A stretch of DNA of 64,000 nucleotides from Doris montereyensis (Eukaryota > Mollusca > Gastropoda > Nudibranchia > Dorididae). Location: positions 160,001 through 224,000 of the forward strand of contig JAXRKP010000101.1 in NCBI GenBank assembly GCA_037039925.1. The letters are read 5' to 3'. Both the position numbers and the translations under genes were made by a program. The notes beneath the pieces are model-generated. The model was not told the origin of the DNA. It saw only the letters and a list, made by a program, of their open reading frames with translations, and ran no database searches. Positions 34,708 through 49,400 of the stretch are shown here, piece by piece; position 1 is the stretch's first letter, and every line of letters begins with the position of its first letter.

Positions 34708-34852
34708 ATTTGCATTTCTAAATTTATATAACCTAATTTGCATTATAATAGTACTGCTAGATTTAGTTAGATTCTTAGTTTTGCCATGGATTATTAACAG
34801 TGTGTATAAATTTGTCCCATTTTTCCGTCTTTTATGTTCTTTTTCAAAACAG
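34708..34852 (+). promoter_or_regulatory. Possible promoter / 5' UTR splice region of copy 2
   Basis: Two perfect ATTTGCAT octamers (34708-34715, 34736-34743) flank a TATA-like TTTATATAA (34723-34731). Separately, a pyrimidine tract ending CAAAACAG (34852) sits 3 bp before the start ATG and would make a good acceptor for a 5' UTR intron. The two readings compete; neither is proven. Confidence 0.25.
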
Positions 34853-34855
34853 AAA

Positions 34856-35032
34856 ATGTTTAGGCTAATAAGTGTATACATGGTGAGTTTGACCGTTGCT
34901 TGTCTTCACTCTGGTCAAGCCCAAGCAGCCAAAGGCGTTCAGCCCCATATTGTTTTTGTACTGGCAGACGATTACGGTTATAATGATATTGGATATCATG
35001 GATCTGAAATTAAGACACCAAATTTGGATGCA
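34856..35032 (+). CDS. ARSB: Arylsulfatase B-like copy 2, exon 1
   Basis: Chosen start gives [20 protein letters not shown], a 20-odd residue signal peptide with likely cleavage after GQAQA. Then comes [20 protein letters not shown], the first sulfatase block with the two Asp that bind calcium. Donor GTGAGT directly after TTGGATGCA, phase 0. An upstream in-frame extension to 34670 exists but has no signal-peptide sense and crosses a likely splice acceptor. Confidence 0.9.
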
Positions 35033-38000
35033 GTGAGTTATAGTTAAAACGTTAGGCTGAATTCATTTACCTTTGCTAAATTAGTATTCTGCTTAACCTA
35101 GCACATTGCCATGGAGCGTTTTTAGATAGTAGTTTGGTTTTTAGCAGTTTAACAATCTTACTTGAGCCGTGTGTGTGATTGGTAGTTACTGCTGGTAGGT
35201 CTTACTTCTTTCCTTTCACTCCTTCACTCGTTTTTCATCTGGCCGTAACTATATTTTGCATCAGGTTCTAAATGATCCCAAGACCATCTACATTTCAAGA
35301 ACTTTTCTACCAAATGTGATGTTTACTTAAAGAAAGTTTCATTGTTTTGCATTTCATTCACTGAAGCTGCCAATTCAAACAAGTTTTGTAATTAAAAAGT
35401 TTGAGTAGTACTGTTCGCGCCTACCTCCTTTAATCTCAGTATCGAATACTGACTTGATCTAATAATTGTACTTGATGTCACTCAGGTTTCAATTATTAAT
35501 TATCTTTTTCTTCCTCTCTGAATTTTTATTTTGGTGTCTCACCTTTCTTCAAGTTAATTTTCTTGTTTTCTATAATTTGTGTTTAAATACTGTTTTTATT
35601 GGTTTTATTTTTGTTTTTGTGCCGTTTAAGTGAGTGGATGGCAGGCACTGCTGGTAGGTTCTATTTCTTTTTCCTTTCCTTCTTCATTTACCTTCCATCT
35701 TGCTGTTTCCTCTTAATTGACCCTGAGGTCACCATATATGGTGGACGGGGTAAGTTTAAATGAAAGAAGCAATGTGCCTTTTATATAAAATATTTTGATC
35801 GTTGGATCAACGCCTCTAAAATAAAATAAACATCACCAGAAAGCCACAAGGACAACTCAAACCATGAATAAGTCTGAGAGGATATGTTTGATCTGTGAAA
35901 CTTTATTATAATTTCTTTTGAATTTTTCCAGTTGTGTGCAAGCGGTGTCAGACTAGAGAATTATTACATACAACCGATATGCACTCCATCTCGAAGTCAG
36001 TTCATGTCTGGTCGTTATCAGGTGAGAAACTATTTTATTCTGGGATGAGTTTCCATGGATTTTGGCGATTTCATCTAATTTTCTTGATTTATATTCTATT
36101 ATATATTCACATACAAAAGAAAGTAAACACTTATGTTTATCATTATACAATTAATTGCATATTGTCAAAAAATTAACGCACTTAATGTCTGAAGTGTGTA
36201 AAATGACCACAAGTTATTTAGGTCACTCCATGGACGACATCCACGGTTTGCACGTGCCTAAATGCCTTAATGTCATTCCCCGATTAGTTTTCTTGATTTT
36301 ATTTAAAACAATCGCTCATTTCTGATCATAAGCCACCTTTAAACACACCAACCACCTTGTTCACAATAAGTTATAAATTTTTGATTTTATGGTTTCTTTT
36401 ACAATATACAGCACCTCTCTCTTGCTGATCACTGTAGAGCCATTGGCATGCTTGATACAGGAGTTGGTGTTAGAGATGTAGCGAGACAGTTTAAATGTTG
36501 CCCAGCAACCAGTTCAAAACAAATTGAATAGAAAGTGGTATATGCATGGAAATGTTGAAGATCTTGCGAGAACAGGGCATCCAAGCGTCACTCCTGAATG
36601 ATAAGATCGTCTAATAGTCATGACTCATTTACGTAACAGAAAACGTATTGTTGTTCAAACCACTCAAGAGGTTAAAGGAAATCAAGGAAGATTCATCAGA
36701 CCTCAATCTGTTGGACACATTTAAAAAAATGCCAATCTACACAGCAGAGTAGCACGTGTGGTCTCACACTTACAAAGTGTCATGGAAGAAATCGTTGACA
36801 TGGTGTGAAGAGCGTTTGAGGTGGAGGAGGCAGCAATGGAACAGTTTTATCCTCTCAGATGAGTCCCGATGTTGTATTGATCATCCTGATAAAAGAGAAA
36901 GAGTGTGGCGACGCCAAGGAGAGAGGTTTGCAGACGCATACATCAGAGAGTATAATAGATGGGAAGGATGCGTAGCTTTCTTTAACGTCTGATCTCTCAC
37001 CAATTGAACGTCGTTTGGACAGTCCCATACGCAGGCTACAAGCACGAGTGCCATGTCCGTCTACAAGGATGCAAATCAGACTTGCCTTAAATGAATAATG
37101 GAATAACATTCCACAAAGACAAATCCGGTGTCATATTGCAAGTATGCAACAGAGACTTGCTTGTATCCAACAATGCAGAAGACATGTGCTGGCGCACCAC
37201 TAAAATTTATAATTGACGAGCCCGTGTCCTTTTGAAAATAGGGTGAGTAAAATCAAACACCTTCTTCTCAACTTTGATAAAACGTACAACAATGAAAATT
37301 GAATAAAATGTCCCTATGTACAATTTCATTACTGTTAATACAGTACTTTGCTTGCAATTCACGAAATAGAAGTGTTTACTTTTTTTATCCGTGAGTATAT
37401 ACATATCGATATCATAGCTGCCAAGCGTTCCGTATATACATTTGTTCCGTTATTTCGTCTATAATATTTTACTGCACTGAGTCCGTATTTCGTGAATTTT
37501 CCGTATCCACCATGCTGATGGAACCGTTTTGCAAGGTCCGGAGCCCCATTCCGAGTATATTTTTGCGAATTTTTTAATGGCGTAGTCTGTGAACCGGATG
37601 TATATAATGTAATAATAGTAACAATTTCCGGGTCTTCACATGTGTATTCAGTTTAGTGCCCTCTTCGACAATACAGATTATTAAAGATTTCGACATTACG
37701 CTCTTCGACTTAGACAATACGGATTAGATATCTAGATCTAGATTTAGAATCTAGATAGATCTAGATCTAGTTGTTGGTTGATTTTAAGATATTAAATTTA
37801 AGGGTAAATTTAAAAAGACTGCATTGAGAACTCTGAACTGGCTGGATATTATTGTTACGGATTTATTAGAGATCTATTCTAGATCTAGTGCCTTACGTTT
37901 CATCGAGGATCTAATCAAATTTGGTTTAAAAGTGGACTGCATTGAGAACCTAACTGATCTCTATTATTAATATTTATTGATCTAATAGATCTAGAACTGG

Positions 38001-41000
38001 AATTCACATTTATCCGAAGACATCCTCAATTTGTGCCACCATTTGCATTTCTCGTTCTTGCATGGATTAATTCCATGAGTCTCCTGCTGCCTTGCAGGGG
38101 GGTTTACACCAAAGGCTAAGGGAGCAACCAGAAAACATCCTTCAGGCCATTTGGTTGACCGAACTGACTAATTTCTATTATTAATATTTATTGATATTAT
38201 TATTAATATTATCTATCTAAAGGGTGTTCTGAAACTTGTGCATTCTGTAAGGTTTGTAGGAAAGGGAGTTAACCAGGCAGTGGACATAAACCTGTATGGG
38301 AACAACCTGTTGCCTTTGCAGGAGTTAACCCTAGAAAACAACCTGTTCTTGGGTGACCTAAAAAGCTAACAACCTGCTGCCTTGCATGCTGGTCTTGGGG
38401 ACCAAAAGTTTTTAATTTTATTATTTATTTATTCATAAGATATAACAATGCTCAAAGTTCATTAACACATCATGTGAAGACATTATTTCAGCTATTCAAG
38501 TATTTATGGTGAAAATGAATACAATAATTCTTCAAACTTTGTCAATGCATCTCTATCAAAGTCAACTTGCTTTGAATAAATACATTCACAAATATGCAAA
38601 AAAAAGGGCAAACAGAAAATGACATCCATTAGGAAGAATCAGCAATCAAACCATGGCAAATTGATAATTATCTGAGAATTACAAAACATTATTAGAGAAG
38701 AATGAAAAGGTATGCATATTATTGGCTATACAAGTCATGGGCTCCAGAACTTGTTTCGTCTCTGTCCTTGCTTTTATAGATTATAGATTCAATGTTTTGA
38801 AGATCAAACTTTTAAGATGGGGTAGTAATGTCAGAATATTCTGCACATGGTCTCCGTAGTCGCAGTCCTCCATAATCAAGATCGTCTGGTCTTGCCATTT
38901 AAACAGATGTCGTTGTCACATTTTCGCATATGGGCTGTTGTCTTTGCTGTTCTTGACGATGAAGTTGCTTATCCTTTGATCGGTAACGCAATACTCAATA
39001 ATGAGATCATCAGTCTCTGCAAGAATAACATGTGTCGTTTGAAATGTGTCTAACACGAGCTTTAAAATGTCATTGTTGCGATCTGGCTGTGTAATATGCC
39101 TTCCTGTGTCTTTCGTGATTTTGAAGATCTGGACGCTTATTTTATCACAGTAAAGTTGCTTGACCATGTCAGCAAAGCTTGTGTGATTACTGTTACCACC
39201 TTGTTGGTTTTCCATGGATGAGTTTTCATCACTTGTGCTTGAGCTTTCTTTGTCATATTCAGTCTCACTGTCTGACGTGATAGATGTGTCAGAAATGTGT
39301 AGATCTATCTTCTTCTCGCTGTGTTTCGTATCTGTCGCCGTGTAATCTAGGTTGTTTGATTCACTGATTGTATTTCCGACCATAGATGTGTCGTCAAGGG
39401 GCGATGTTACGGTTGACACACTGAATGAATGGATAGCACTGTCGTTACTCTGGATTGAGTCTGTGTTGTTGTTGTTGTTTGTTGAATGTCAGCACTTCCA
39501 TTTTCTTTGTTTTCAATATAGTCTGTGTTCGTAGATGTGTCATCAAGGGCGATGTTATGGTTGACACACTGAAGGAGTGGATCACTGTCATTACTCTGGG
39601 TTGAGGCTGTATTGTTGTTGTTTGTTTGTAGAATGTCAGCACTTTCAATTTCTGTGTTCATAGACGTTGTTCTGTCTTCGTTGCTACTCTTGTAGGATGT
39701 TGTTTTCTAAGGTTGTCTGTCTTATTTGGCTTGGCAACTTCCGTCTGACGCTGGTACGTGTTGAATGATGACACGTCGACACACTTATGTCGGCCATCTC
39801 CATGCCATCAAATCGAAGGACCAGGGTAGTGCTCTCTTTATTTCCAGCTACTTTGAAGGAGGAGAGCTGAGATTCCTCTAAATGCTGTTGATAATACATT
39901 CCAGCATCGTTGGAAGTCTGCCAACTGGCATATGATGTCGTTCAACCACAAAAAAAACTTGAAATCTTAAAAAGGGAGAGCTCGATAACCCACGTCTGTC
40001 CTGCTCGGTAACCAAACTGGAAGGCTAAATTTGAGTTAATTAAATGACAGAAAATAACAACTCGGTTGGGGGTTTCAAGGTGGCAGCCTGCCATCTACCT
40101 AGGGTACAGTTTGCTTTCTTAATCTGCTTACCCAAAATCAACTGATTCAGAGAAATAAAAACTTTATGTCCGGCTTGATCTTTTGACGACGAACATGGAA
40201 AAGTTAAACACAGACTTTGATATTTTGGAACATGGAATATTAGGGCAATAAATGGAAAAGAGATAGAATTCGCTGAAAAATGGAAAAATTAAAAGTATAT
40301 TTTTTTTCAAATTACAGAAACAAAGGAGAAAGGACAAGGAATAAAAATATTAGGACCAAATGTTTTAATCTTCTCAGGAGTAGTTGTCAAAGATAGAGCT
40401 AGAACAGATAGTAGGTCTCCTAATACATAAAGGCATGAAAAGCTACAGAAAGTTGGAAATTTATATTATCATTATCTATTAGAGGTAAATAATGAATCAA
40501 AATTGGAGGAGAAATTAAATTATTAATTAGCTTATGGACAAAACGAAAATGCCAACAAAGAAGAAAAAAGTTGTCATCAAAAATGATTTAAAAATAGGTG
40601 CAGAGAATCTTACACCCAAACAGGAACTAATAACGATTAGATGATTTAAACTCTAGAGTAGACAACAATATAGAAACATGTTAGGGAGTAATAGGTAAAG
40701 AAGGAGAGACAACAACTTCTTCATAAATGGAGAGAGACTAATAGATTTTTGTCTTAAGAATAACATGAATGATTACTTCAACACCTTTTTTCCTCATAAA
40801 GATATCCACTTCTTATACAAGAACAAATGAAGACAGATGTTTCAAAAAAGTCAATGATAGACTACATAACAGTTCTTCAGTTCCTCTTTTTTCACATTTG
40901 ACAGATCAAGAGTATACAGGAGAGCTGAAATATTTAGTGATTAGTAAAATCACCTAGAATATATGATTACCAAAATGCTAAAGATTATTCATAAAAGGCA

Positions 41001-44000
41001 GACTTCTGAGAAAGTGGGAAGAAGATTCTTCTCCTTCTTATAGACAACTTTTTTGGAAGGAAACAGAAATGCAAATAGCTGTTAAAAATGTTTCAGTACT
41101 TCCTGGAAGTGCTAAAGAAAAAAGACCAAGTGCCTTGGCTGCCGGTTTTGGGGTCATGGGATTAAATTCAAATCATTTCAAATCTAGGCCTGATGTTGTG
41201 TTCTTTGGGATAGACACTTAATTTTTTTTTGTTCAATCTGCCCGAGCTCTATCATGGGGTCTTTTGTTTAATCCAACCCAGCCCGCCTGAAGAGCGCTTG
41301 TTCCATCCGCCTAACAAGACTCACTTCTCTTTATGTTAAACTTAAACACTACAAGAGCTCTTTAATATAGCTACAATTAGAATTGACATCAGCTTCTGAC
41401 GTTATGGAATGGCTTACGCTTTTCTGGCCTTATTTGGTTCATTCACAGCAGTTGAAGGCCTGTCTCAATGAATAATTCTAACACAGGTGTGCGAAGTAAT
41501 AGTACTAGTCTAGAAGTAGGTTTAGACCTGTACTATGTACTGACCATTGTTTCAGTCTGCAGCATACAGTTAACTAATATATTACTACAATCTTTATTAT
41601 CTATCTTTTATATCAATATCAAACTCAAAGAGACTTTCTTCTCAGAAATAAAACTTGGAAGAAACACGGAAAAGGAGTCTGAGTTCTCTAAAAAAACAAA
41701 AAACCCATCTGGCAGTGCAGTTGAACAGTTTACCAGCTCAGATTATATCCCACTGGTGATCAAATGTCGGTATTTTAACCAAACATTTATACATAACTCT
41801 TCAAAATCTGAACCTCCTGTCTTCATAAATAAAACTTTGTAAGCACTTTAGTCTGGTCTGCGATCCCAAAAAACGATCATCCTGGCACTAAATGTAAACT
41901 TTCTGGGGCAGACGGCTCAGCAGGAACTCAAACTTTCAATCTTGTCGATCCATCTATCTATCTATCTATCATTGATCTATATGATGTTATTCTCGATAAC
42001 ACCTTTTAAGTATCAGGCTCCTATTTTTACCTACAAATGAGCATACTCATTAGGAAGCTTAGTTAATACTTGAACTTGAATGAAGCTATAATTAAAAGAT
42101 TTGTAATACAACAAAGCAGAGACAAATCAATAAACACATATAGTTCATTTTTGTTCTGATCTATTAATTGCTTGAAATTATAGAGTAAATTACGTTGATA
42201 GCTAACTTTTAACTCAACTAATTAACTTAAAGTAAAACTTCTAACGAACTAACTGGCAAAATACTAATTAGCTCAGTCGACATGTCGCTGTTTGTACTTA
42301 TTCACATGACTTAGTCACTAACTGCTAACAAAAGAAGATTAACACCCCTAACAAACTAAATGGGCAGGAGCTGATGTAATCAATTATTAATGTGTTTCTG
42401 ATTTAAATACTTCAAGACTGCTGGATCAAGCTTGTACATCATGTTTACAGTGATCCTTCATTGTGTCCATCAGAGAAAATTGGAGTGCTAAACACTTTAC
42501 ATTTTTCACAGATTTGTCAGACCAAGATGGGTTTTTAAGTGATAGACTAGGACTGGAGACTCAACCATATTCTTTCTGTTTAAAGGGCCAAAAGAAGCTG
42601 ATTAGCAAGACTTACAATAAGAATGTGACTAATTTTAAATTATTTTTTTATTGATACATTCATAACAAAGTTTTTCTTTTCCCTCTCTTTCTGTTATTTA
42701 TTATTATTAAGATAAAAAAACTTAAATTTTTATTTATTTATTTATTTATTTGTTTGTTTTTGTTTCTCTTTTCCTTTACTGATCAGATCCACACAGGCCT
42801 GCAGCATGGCCCTATGGGCAGAGCAGCCAAACTCTCTCCCTCTTGACAGCCCGACTTTCTCGGATAAACTCAAACAATCTGGCTACTCCACTCACATGGT
42901 GGGAAAATCTCATCTGGGATTTTACAAGAAAGTCTGTACACCCATTCAGGGGATTTGACACTTACTACGGTAACGGTTTTAAACTGGTTAATTTTAGAAG
43001 AAGAAATAAAGTATCGATGAAGGACTCTCTCTTTTTGAAATTTTTGTTTAAATAACTTTATTCTGTCTTTCTCTATGAATCACACTATCATTGGAAGTAA
43101 GATCTTGACCATATAATCCGGGATAAACTTTCTAAACCAGACCTCCATCCCTCTCAAACTATTAGAACAAATACAGAATATCTCTGTCTCTGGATAGGGC
43201 AATGTCGTTGTATGAAAACGATTTTTATTTACATAAATATTTTTGTCTTATTAGACCTGAACTCTCAACTGAAGAAAATGTTGTCTGTCTGTCTCCAACT
43301 GTTGTGGACATTCAAAAATTAAAACGGACATCGCTGTTGAATTTGTCTTGTTCAAATCAACTGTAGGCGAAGCAATCAATGGATAGTTCTAGTAAATCAC
43401 ATGGACTTTGTCTTTGTCTGTCAAAGGTGGATTGGTCTTCATTAGGTCCTACTCCTTTCCTATAAACTGTTCAATTCATCCTGAGTAGGAATGTACATGT
43501 TCAACTGGCCATTGCATCGAAACAAATAAATAAACAAAAGCTTTATCTGACTGTTTCTCTGTTTGTCTGTCTGTTAATTTGGGTGAAAAGATTTAACAAA
43601 ATTTGTCAACCTCGTCTTGTCTTGAACCCACCGATCATACAATTTTTTGTACAGTTTTTTCTTCATATATGGCCTTTTATCTCACCACTTTCATTAATCT
43701 AGTTGTTAGCACTGATTATAGAATCAGTCTGCTTAAATCTGCAACTCTGGGAACAATCAATATAAACAAATTTTTTTTCACTACTGCCATTTCTCATTTT
43801 ATGTCTTTCAGATATTATACAGACTGCTCTGAAATTTTCTACACTCACAAACGGGAGCTATGATTTTCCAAGCAGGATATCTTGTCTACATGATAAGGAC
43901 AGGCCGGTTTTGTTGAGACGGGTCATTACTCAGCTCATCTCATTATCTAATTCCATTGAAAGAGTCAAAGGTCTCAATTCCTCTAAAGTTCTCTTTTGGA

Positions 44001-46212
44001 CTCTTAACTGTTTACAAGTAGCTATGTTTGTTTGTTAATCTATATTTTATTATTATTCATGAACTCAATCATTGAATTCAAAATAATAAGTTCATAATCT
44101 CAATAAATGTTGTTTTGTTCTTCTTTCTCTGAGGGACTCGGTAGTCCAGAGGCAAAATCGGCGTCTCTCCAGAGGATCTGTCTGGGTTCAAGCCCTGCCG
44201 GTGGTTGACACATTTTCTCAATGAAATTTTTCAAGTAAACACAAAACACTACCTGCCCCATCCCCGCCTCGGTCTAAGTTAGGTAGATCGACACCAAGTC
44301 CTTTCGGAAACGGTGATAAAAGGAGGTCCTGTGTGCAGATCACTACAATCTGTGCATGTTGAAGATCCCTTGGCTGTTTACAAGGACAGTCTGTTCAAAA
44401 TTAAAAATCCTTAAAAACCCCGAAATCACCTTAGTTGTGGATGTGGGGAAATCATATCAATGACCCTGAAAAACCACATATCATGATAAATAAGATCAAT
44501 TTTCAATGCAAAAAAGAAACAAACCTCCTCCTCCTCCAGTTATTTTTTTCTTTGTGTTTTCATTCTTTTTGACTGTTTTATGTTCAGTTTTTTAATTGAA
44601 TGCCTTTAGCAGTTGGTTTCAGTTTGTAAAAAATAGAACAATCATGGCATTTCCCTTTATATGTAATATTTCATATCTGTCTTATAAATAAAACTAAAAT
44701 ATTGTTAACCTTTTCTTGAATGAAAATGAGAAGGGCTTTGTACTCCCACCTATCAATGAGTTACTTTGCTCAGTTTCTCTTGGCATGCCATTTGCAAAAA
44801 TTGATTCATCTTCACATAATCCAAATTATGTCCATTTTATGTTGTAGACTTGTTGTTGTTATTATTATGCATTGTTGTTATTATTATTATTATTATCGTT
44901 ATTGTTATTATTCCACCCAATTATCATTATTTATTATTATTATTACTATTCTTATTCTTCTTGCATTATCATTATCACTGTTGACATTATTATTATTATC
45001 ATTATTATTATTATTATTGTTATTGTTATTATTATTATTATTATTATCATTATTATTATTATTATTATTATTATATTATCATTATCATCATTATTATTGT
45101 TATTATTAGTATTATTATTATATGTGTCATTATTTTAACAAATTTAAATCCTGTTTTTGTGTTTTATCAGTCTGTGACATTTCCTTTTCAAGTGCCAGCT
45201 GAATACCTGGAACCCTATAAACACATCAAAGACAGAGACAGTGACACTTTAAGGTGATTATAACATGGCTTTGACCTGATGGGGGCACTCCCTAGTCCAG
45301 AGGCAAGGTGTCGGCCTCTAAACCAAAGGTAGTGGGTTTGTTTCAGTCAACGGTTGAAAATGTTTCTTTATTTTTTTTTGCAAAAATCCCCTTGCACCTC
45401 CCCCTTGGTCCTTGTAGGTGATTTGACACCTAGTTACATCAGAGACGGACTAAAAAACAGGGAGGTCCCATGTGCAGATCTCAACACTCTGTGCATGTTA
45501 AAGATCCCTTGGCTGTATACAGGGCAGGGAAGGCAAAATTAAAAATCCTACCAAACACCCTGAGATCACCTTTGTAATAGTTGGCAGGCGTTACTGGTAG
45601 GTCCTTTCATTCCGAACCTTCACCTGTATTTTATCTTGCTGTTTTTTAATTCACCCTGAGATCATCGTTTGGTGGACAGGGTAAATTTCAATCAATGATT
45701 CATATTAACGATAATGTTCACAACATTTTATTGATTGATCAGTTGGCTTCTACTCTCTCACAACTAAGCTAGATTTCCTCCAGTATCTATCATTTTGAGA
45801 TCACTACAATAGCTGGACAGGGGTCACTTCAAAGAAACCAAAGTTAATCGGCTATTTTGTTTTGCTCCCTCAATTCTGTCACTGTTTTTGTGGTGACTTA
45901 TCTATGTTTTCCCCTTGTTTATCTGTCTCAGTTTTTCTGCATTGTCTGTTTGCTGCTCTGTCTGTCTCTGTCTTTTTCTGCTTCTGTTCTCTGCTCATAG
46001 AAAATTGAAGGGCACTGCTGAAAGGTCCTACATGTTTATTTTTTTTTACTAGTTTCACTTTTTTTATCTGCTGTTTCCTCTCTTTACTACTGAGATCACC
46101 ACAATGGTCTACAAGGTAGATTTTGATTCAACAAAGAAAGCTATTGTCTCTCTGCCCTTCTCTGTCTGTCCATCTGACTGTGAGTCCTTCTGTCTGTGTG
46201 TGTGTGTCTCTC

Positions 46213-46281
<69 letters not shown>

Positions 46282-46318
46282 CTCTCCACTGTCTCTGGTG
46301 CTCTCCTCTATCTATCTA

Positions 46319-46349
<31 letters not shown>

Positions 46350-46434
46350 CCATCTCTCTCTCCCTCTCTCTCTCTCTCCTCTCCTCTCTCTCCCTCTCCT
46401 CTCTCTCTTCTCTCTCTCTCTCTCTCCCCTATCT

Positions 46435-46491
<57 letters not shown>

Positions 46492-49400
46492 GCTGCTGCT
46501 GCTGGTGCTATATATATATGCTGCTGTCTGTCTGCTCTGCTGCTGTTGCTGCTGTCGCCTGCTGCTGCTGCTGCTGCCTCTGCCTGGGCTGCTCTGCTGC
46601 TGCTGTTGCTGTTGCTGTACTGCTGCTGCCACGCTGTGCCTTTCTGCTCTGCTGTCTGCTCTCTGCTGCTGCTGCTGCTGCTCTCTCTGCTGCCACTGCT
46701 ACTCTCTCTCTCTCTCTCTCTGCTCTCTCTCTCTGCTGCTCTCTCTCTCTCTCTACTCTCCTCTCTCTCTTTCTTTCTTTCTTTATCAGTTCCCATTCTC
46801 TCTTTCAGTGAATGGGTTCAGATCTCTCCCTGATCTTTTTCTCTCACACATCAGAGTTTGTGTTTCCTTCCAAAAATGGTAATTTGCTATGGATGAAGGT
46901 TTTATATCTTGACCAAAGCCCTCAAGGACACGGGCATGTGGAAAACACCGTCTTTGTCTTTCTACAGGTAAACAACTTTTCAAGTCTGGGCTATTGGCTT
47001 TACCACACATTTTCCTGACTCTATCCAGGTGCAAATGAGTAAAAATCTGCTCAGACTATTGTCCTGGTCAGGAGGTGTTTAATATCACCTGGTCTGCTTC
47101 ATGCTATTGAAACCGAGATAAGCTCCGCATCTATGGACCGTTATGGCCTTGAAGGAACTTTGTCTGTAGTTGGCAGTATTCATTTCATGAGGGATTCAGT
47201 CATTAAGGGAGGGGAGGGGGCACCTGGACTGTGTTGAGTTTTGGACCAAAAGGTTGGTTTTCTGTTCTTTGCATATTCGGGTACAACAATCAATTATCTA
47301 CAAGTTCATGGCAGAAAAATGTCCATGTGACGTATAATTTGTTTTTACACCTTATTTTGTAGGCGAGGGTAGGTAAAAACATTCAAAATTTTGACGCAAA
47401 TTACCCTAACACTGACTGGAGAAGATGGTAGTAAAAGCTTCCCATTATGGGCGGTTAATCGCCAAATGTGGCATCACCGAGGTGACCTAGTTTCTGCTAA
47501 CGCCGATTGACGCTTGGCTCATCTGTGTGATATAAGAGGCGTTGCATGTCAGTGTGTATGTAAACACGCGTACAAGATAGGATATAGAGGAAAAAACAAG
47601 AAACTGGTCATTTCGACGTCTGTTTTCACAACAGTGCACATCTAAACTTAGATTTATAATCCTATGTACATAAGTAAAAATAATGCCAGAGATTGTTGAA
47701 AGAGTAGTAGGACTGCTACAACAAGGGAAACCAGTCTGAAGCGTTTGTTATGTGTTATTTTCTTTTGATTTTTTAATTAAAATTTTTCTCGACACTAAAA
47801 TTCCATCTCCTCCGCCATTTACCAAACAATTTGTATTATATTTGTTACACAGGTTCCTCTTGTTAATGTTAATAGAATGACAGCAGGTTTTTTTGATATA
47901 CTGTAAATTCCTTTAGAAATATTTTTTTTGTAATAAAAATGCCCTTAGGGTACATTCAGAATAGATAGTATTTTCAAAAATTCATACAAAAAATCTATCC
48001 AAAATATAAAAAAGCCAATGTCACTGTTTAGATATTGAATGGAAAAGACGATATGCACAGGTTTTGAGTGATTTTATTCATAACTAAGGGAGGAGGTAGA
48101 TTTTGAAAATTGAGTCAAAATCCAAGATGGCGGCCGTTTCTATGGCAACCAAGGACACTACAAACTTTTCAATGAAATAGGATGACTGTATTTTGACAGT
48201 TACTCATGTACATACCAAAAGCCAAAACCTAAACTCAAAAGCAAAATAAATCGCTTCAGTCATCGATTGTATTTTCATAACCGTGATGCTAAGTAAAAAC
48301 ACCATAAAAAATCTGTTATAGCCATTTAATATTTTTTAATAACCGTGATGTTAAGTAAAAACACCATAAAAATCTGTTATAGCCATTTAATATTTTTTAA
48401 TAACCGTGATGTTAAGTAAAAACACCATAAAAATCTGTTATAGCCATTTAGTATTTTTTATAACCGTGATGCTAAGTAAAAACACCATAAAAATCTTTAT
48501 AGCCAATTAGTAATAACCGTGATGCTAAGTAAAAACATTAAAAATATGTTATAGCCATAGTATTCTCATAAAATCTGAATGAAAACATCATAACAAATCT
48601 GTTATAGCCAATTAGTATTTTTTAATAACCGTGATGCTAAGTAAAAACACCATTAAAAATCTGTTGCACCCATTTAGTTAACGTTATGGTAAGTGAAAAC
48701 ATAAAAAATATGTTATAGCCAATTAGTATTTTTTAATAACCGTGATGCTAAGTGAAAACACCATAAAAAATATGTTACACCCAATTAGTATTCTCTTAAT
48801 CGTGATGCTGTGAAAACACCATGAAAAATCTGTTATAGCCATGTAGTATTTTCATAACCGTGATGCTAAGTGAAAAACCTCTGTTATATAAAAACAATCT
48901 TCGTAGATAATGGAGGGCAGCCCTTAGATGGAGGTAACAACTATCCGTTGCGTGGGGCCAAAGGAACGCAGGGAAGGAGGCATACATGGAGTCGGTTTTG
49001 TCAATGCCCCCAACCTGAAGACGGTCGGCTCCACTAGCAAGGCTCTCATCCACATATCCGACTGGTATCCGACCTTGTAGGTCTGGCTGGCGGCTCCCTC
49101 AATGACACCAAGCCATTGGATGGCTACAACCAATGGAAAGCTATCAGGTATGTTATGAGATGTGACAATAAATTCTTTACGGCTATTGGCACGCATCGCC
49201 GTTGCTTAACCTTGACCTAGATGTACACTGGTCGTGATGTATAACAGTGCTCAGTAATTTGCTGTTCGTAGAAATACTGACTTAAAGCCTTGTCCAAGCC
49301 TATAATGAGTTGTGCTACACAGCCCGGTGATGAACTAGCTATTGGCACGTATCTTGGTTTCCATAGCTATCAGGTTTGTTATGAGATGTAGTGAAACAGT

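Noticed and set aside
34670..34855. Upstream in-frame extension of sulfatase exon 1
   Set aside because: Adds 62 residues without motif, hides the signal peptide and crosses a likely splice acceptor; ATG at 34856 preferred.
46104..46882. Frames of 228-236 residues with Ser/Leu then Cys/Ala runs
   Set aside because: Microsatellite TC, TCTG and CTG translated; also runs across the intron 5/exon 6 boundary without motif.
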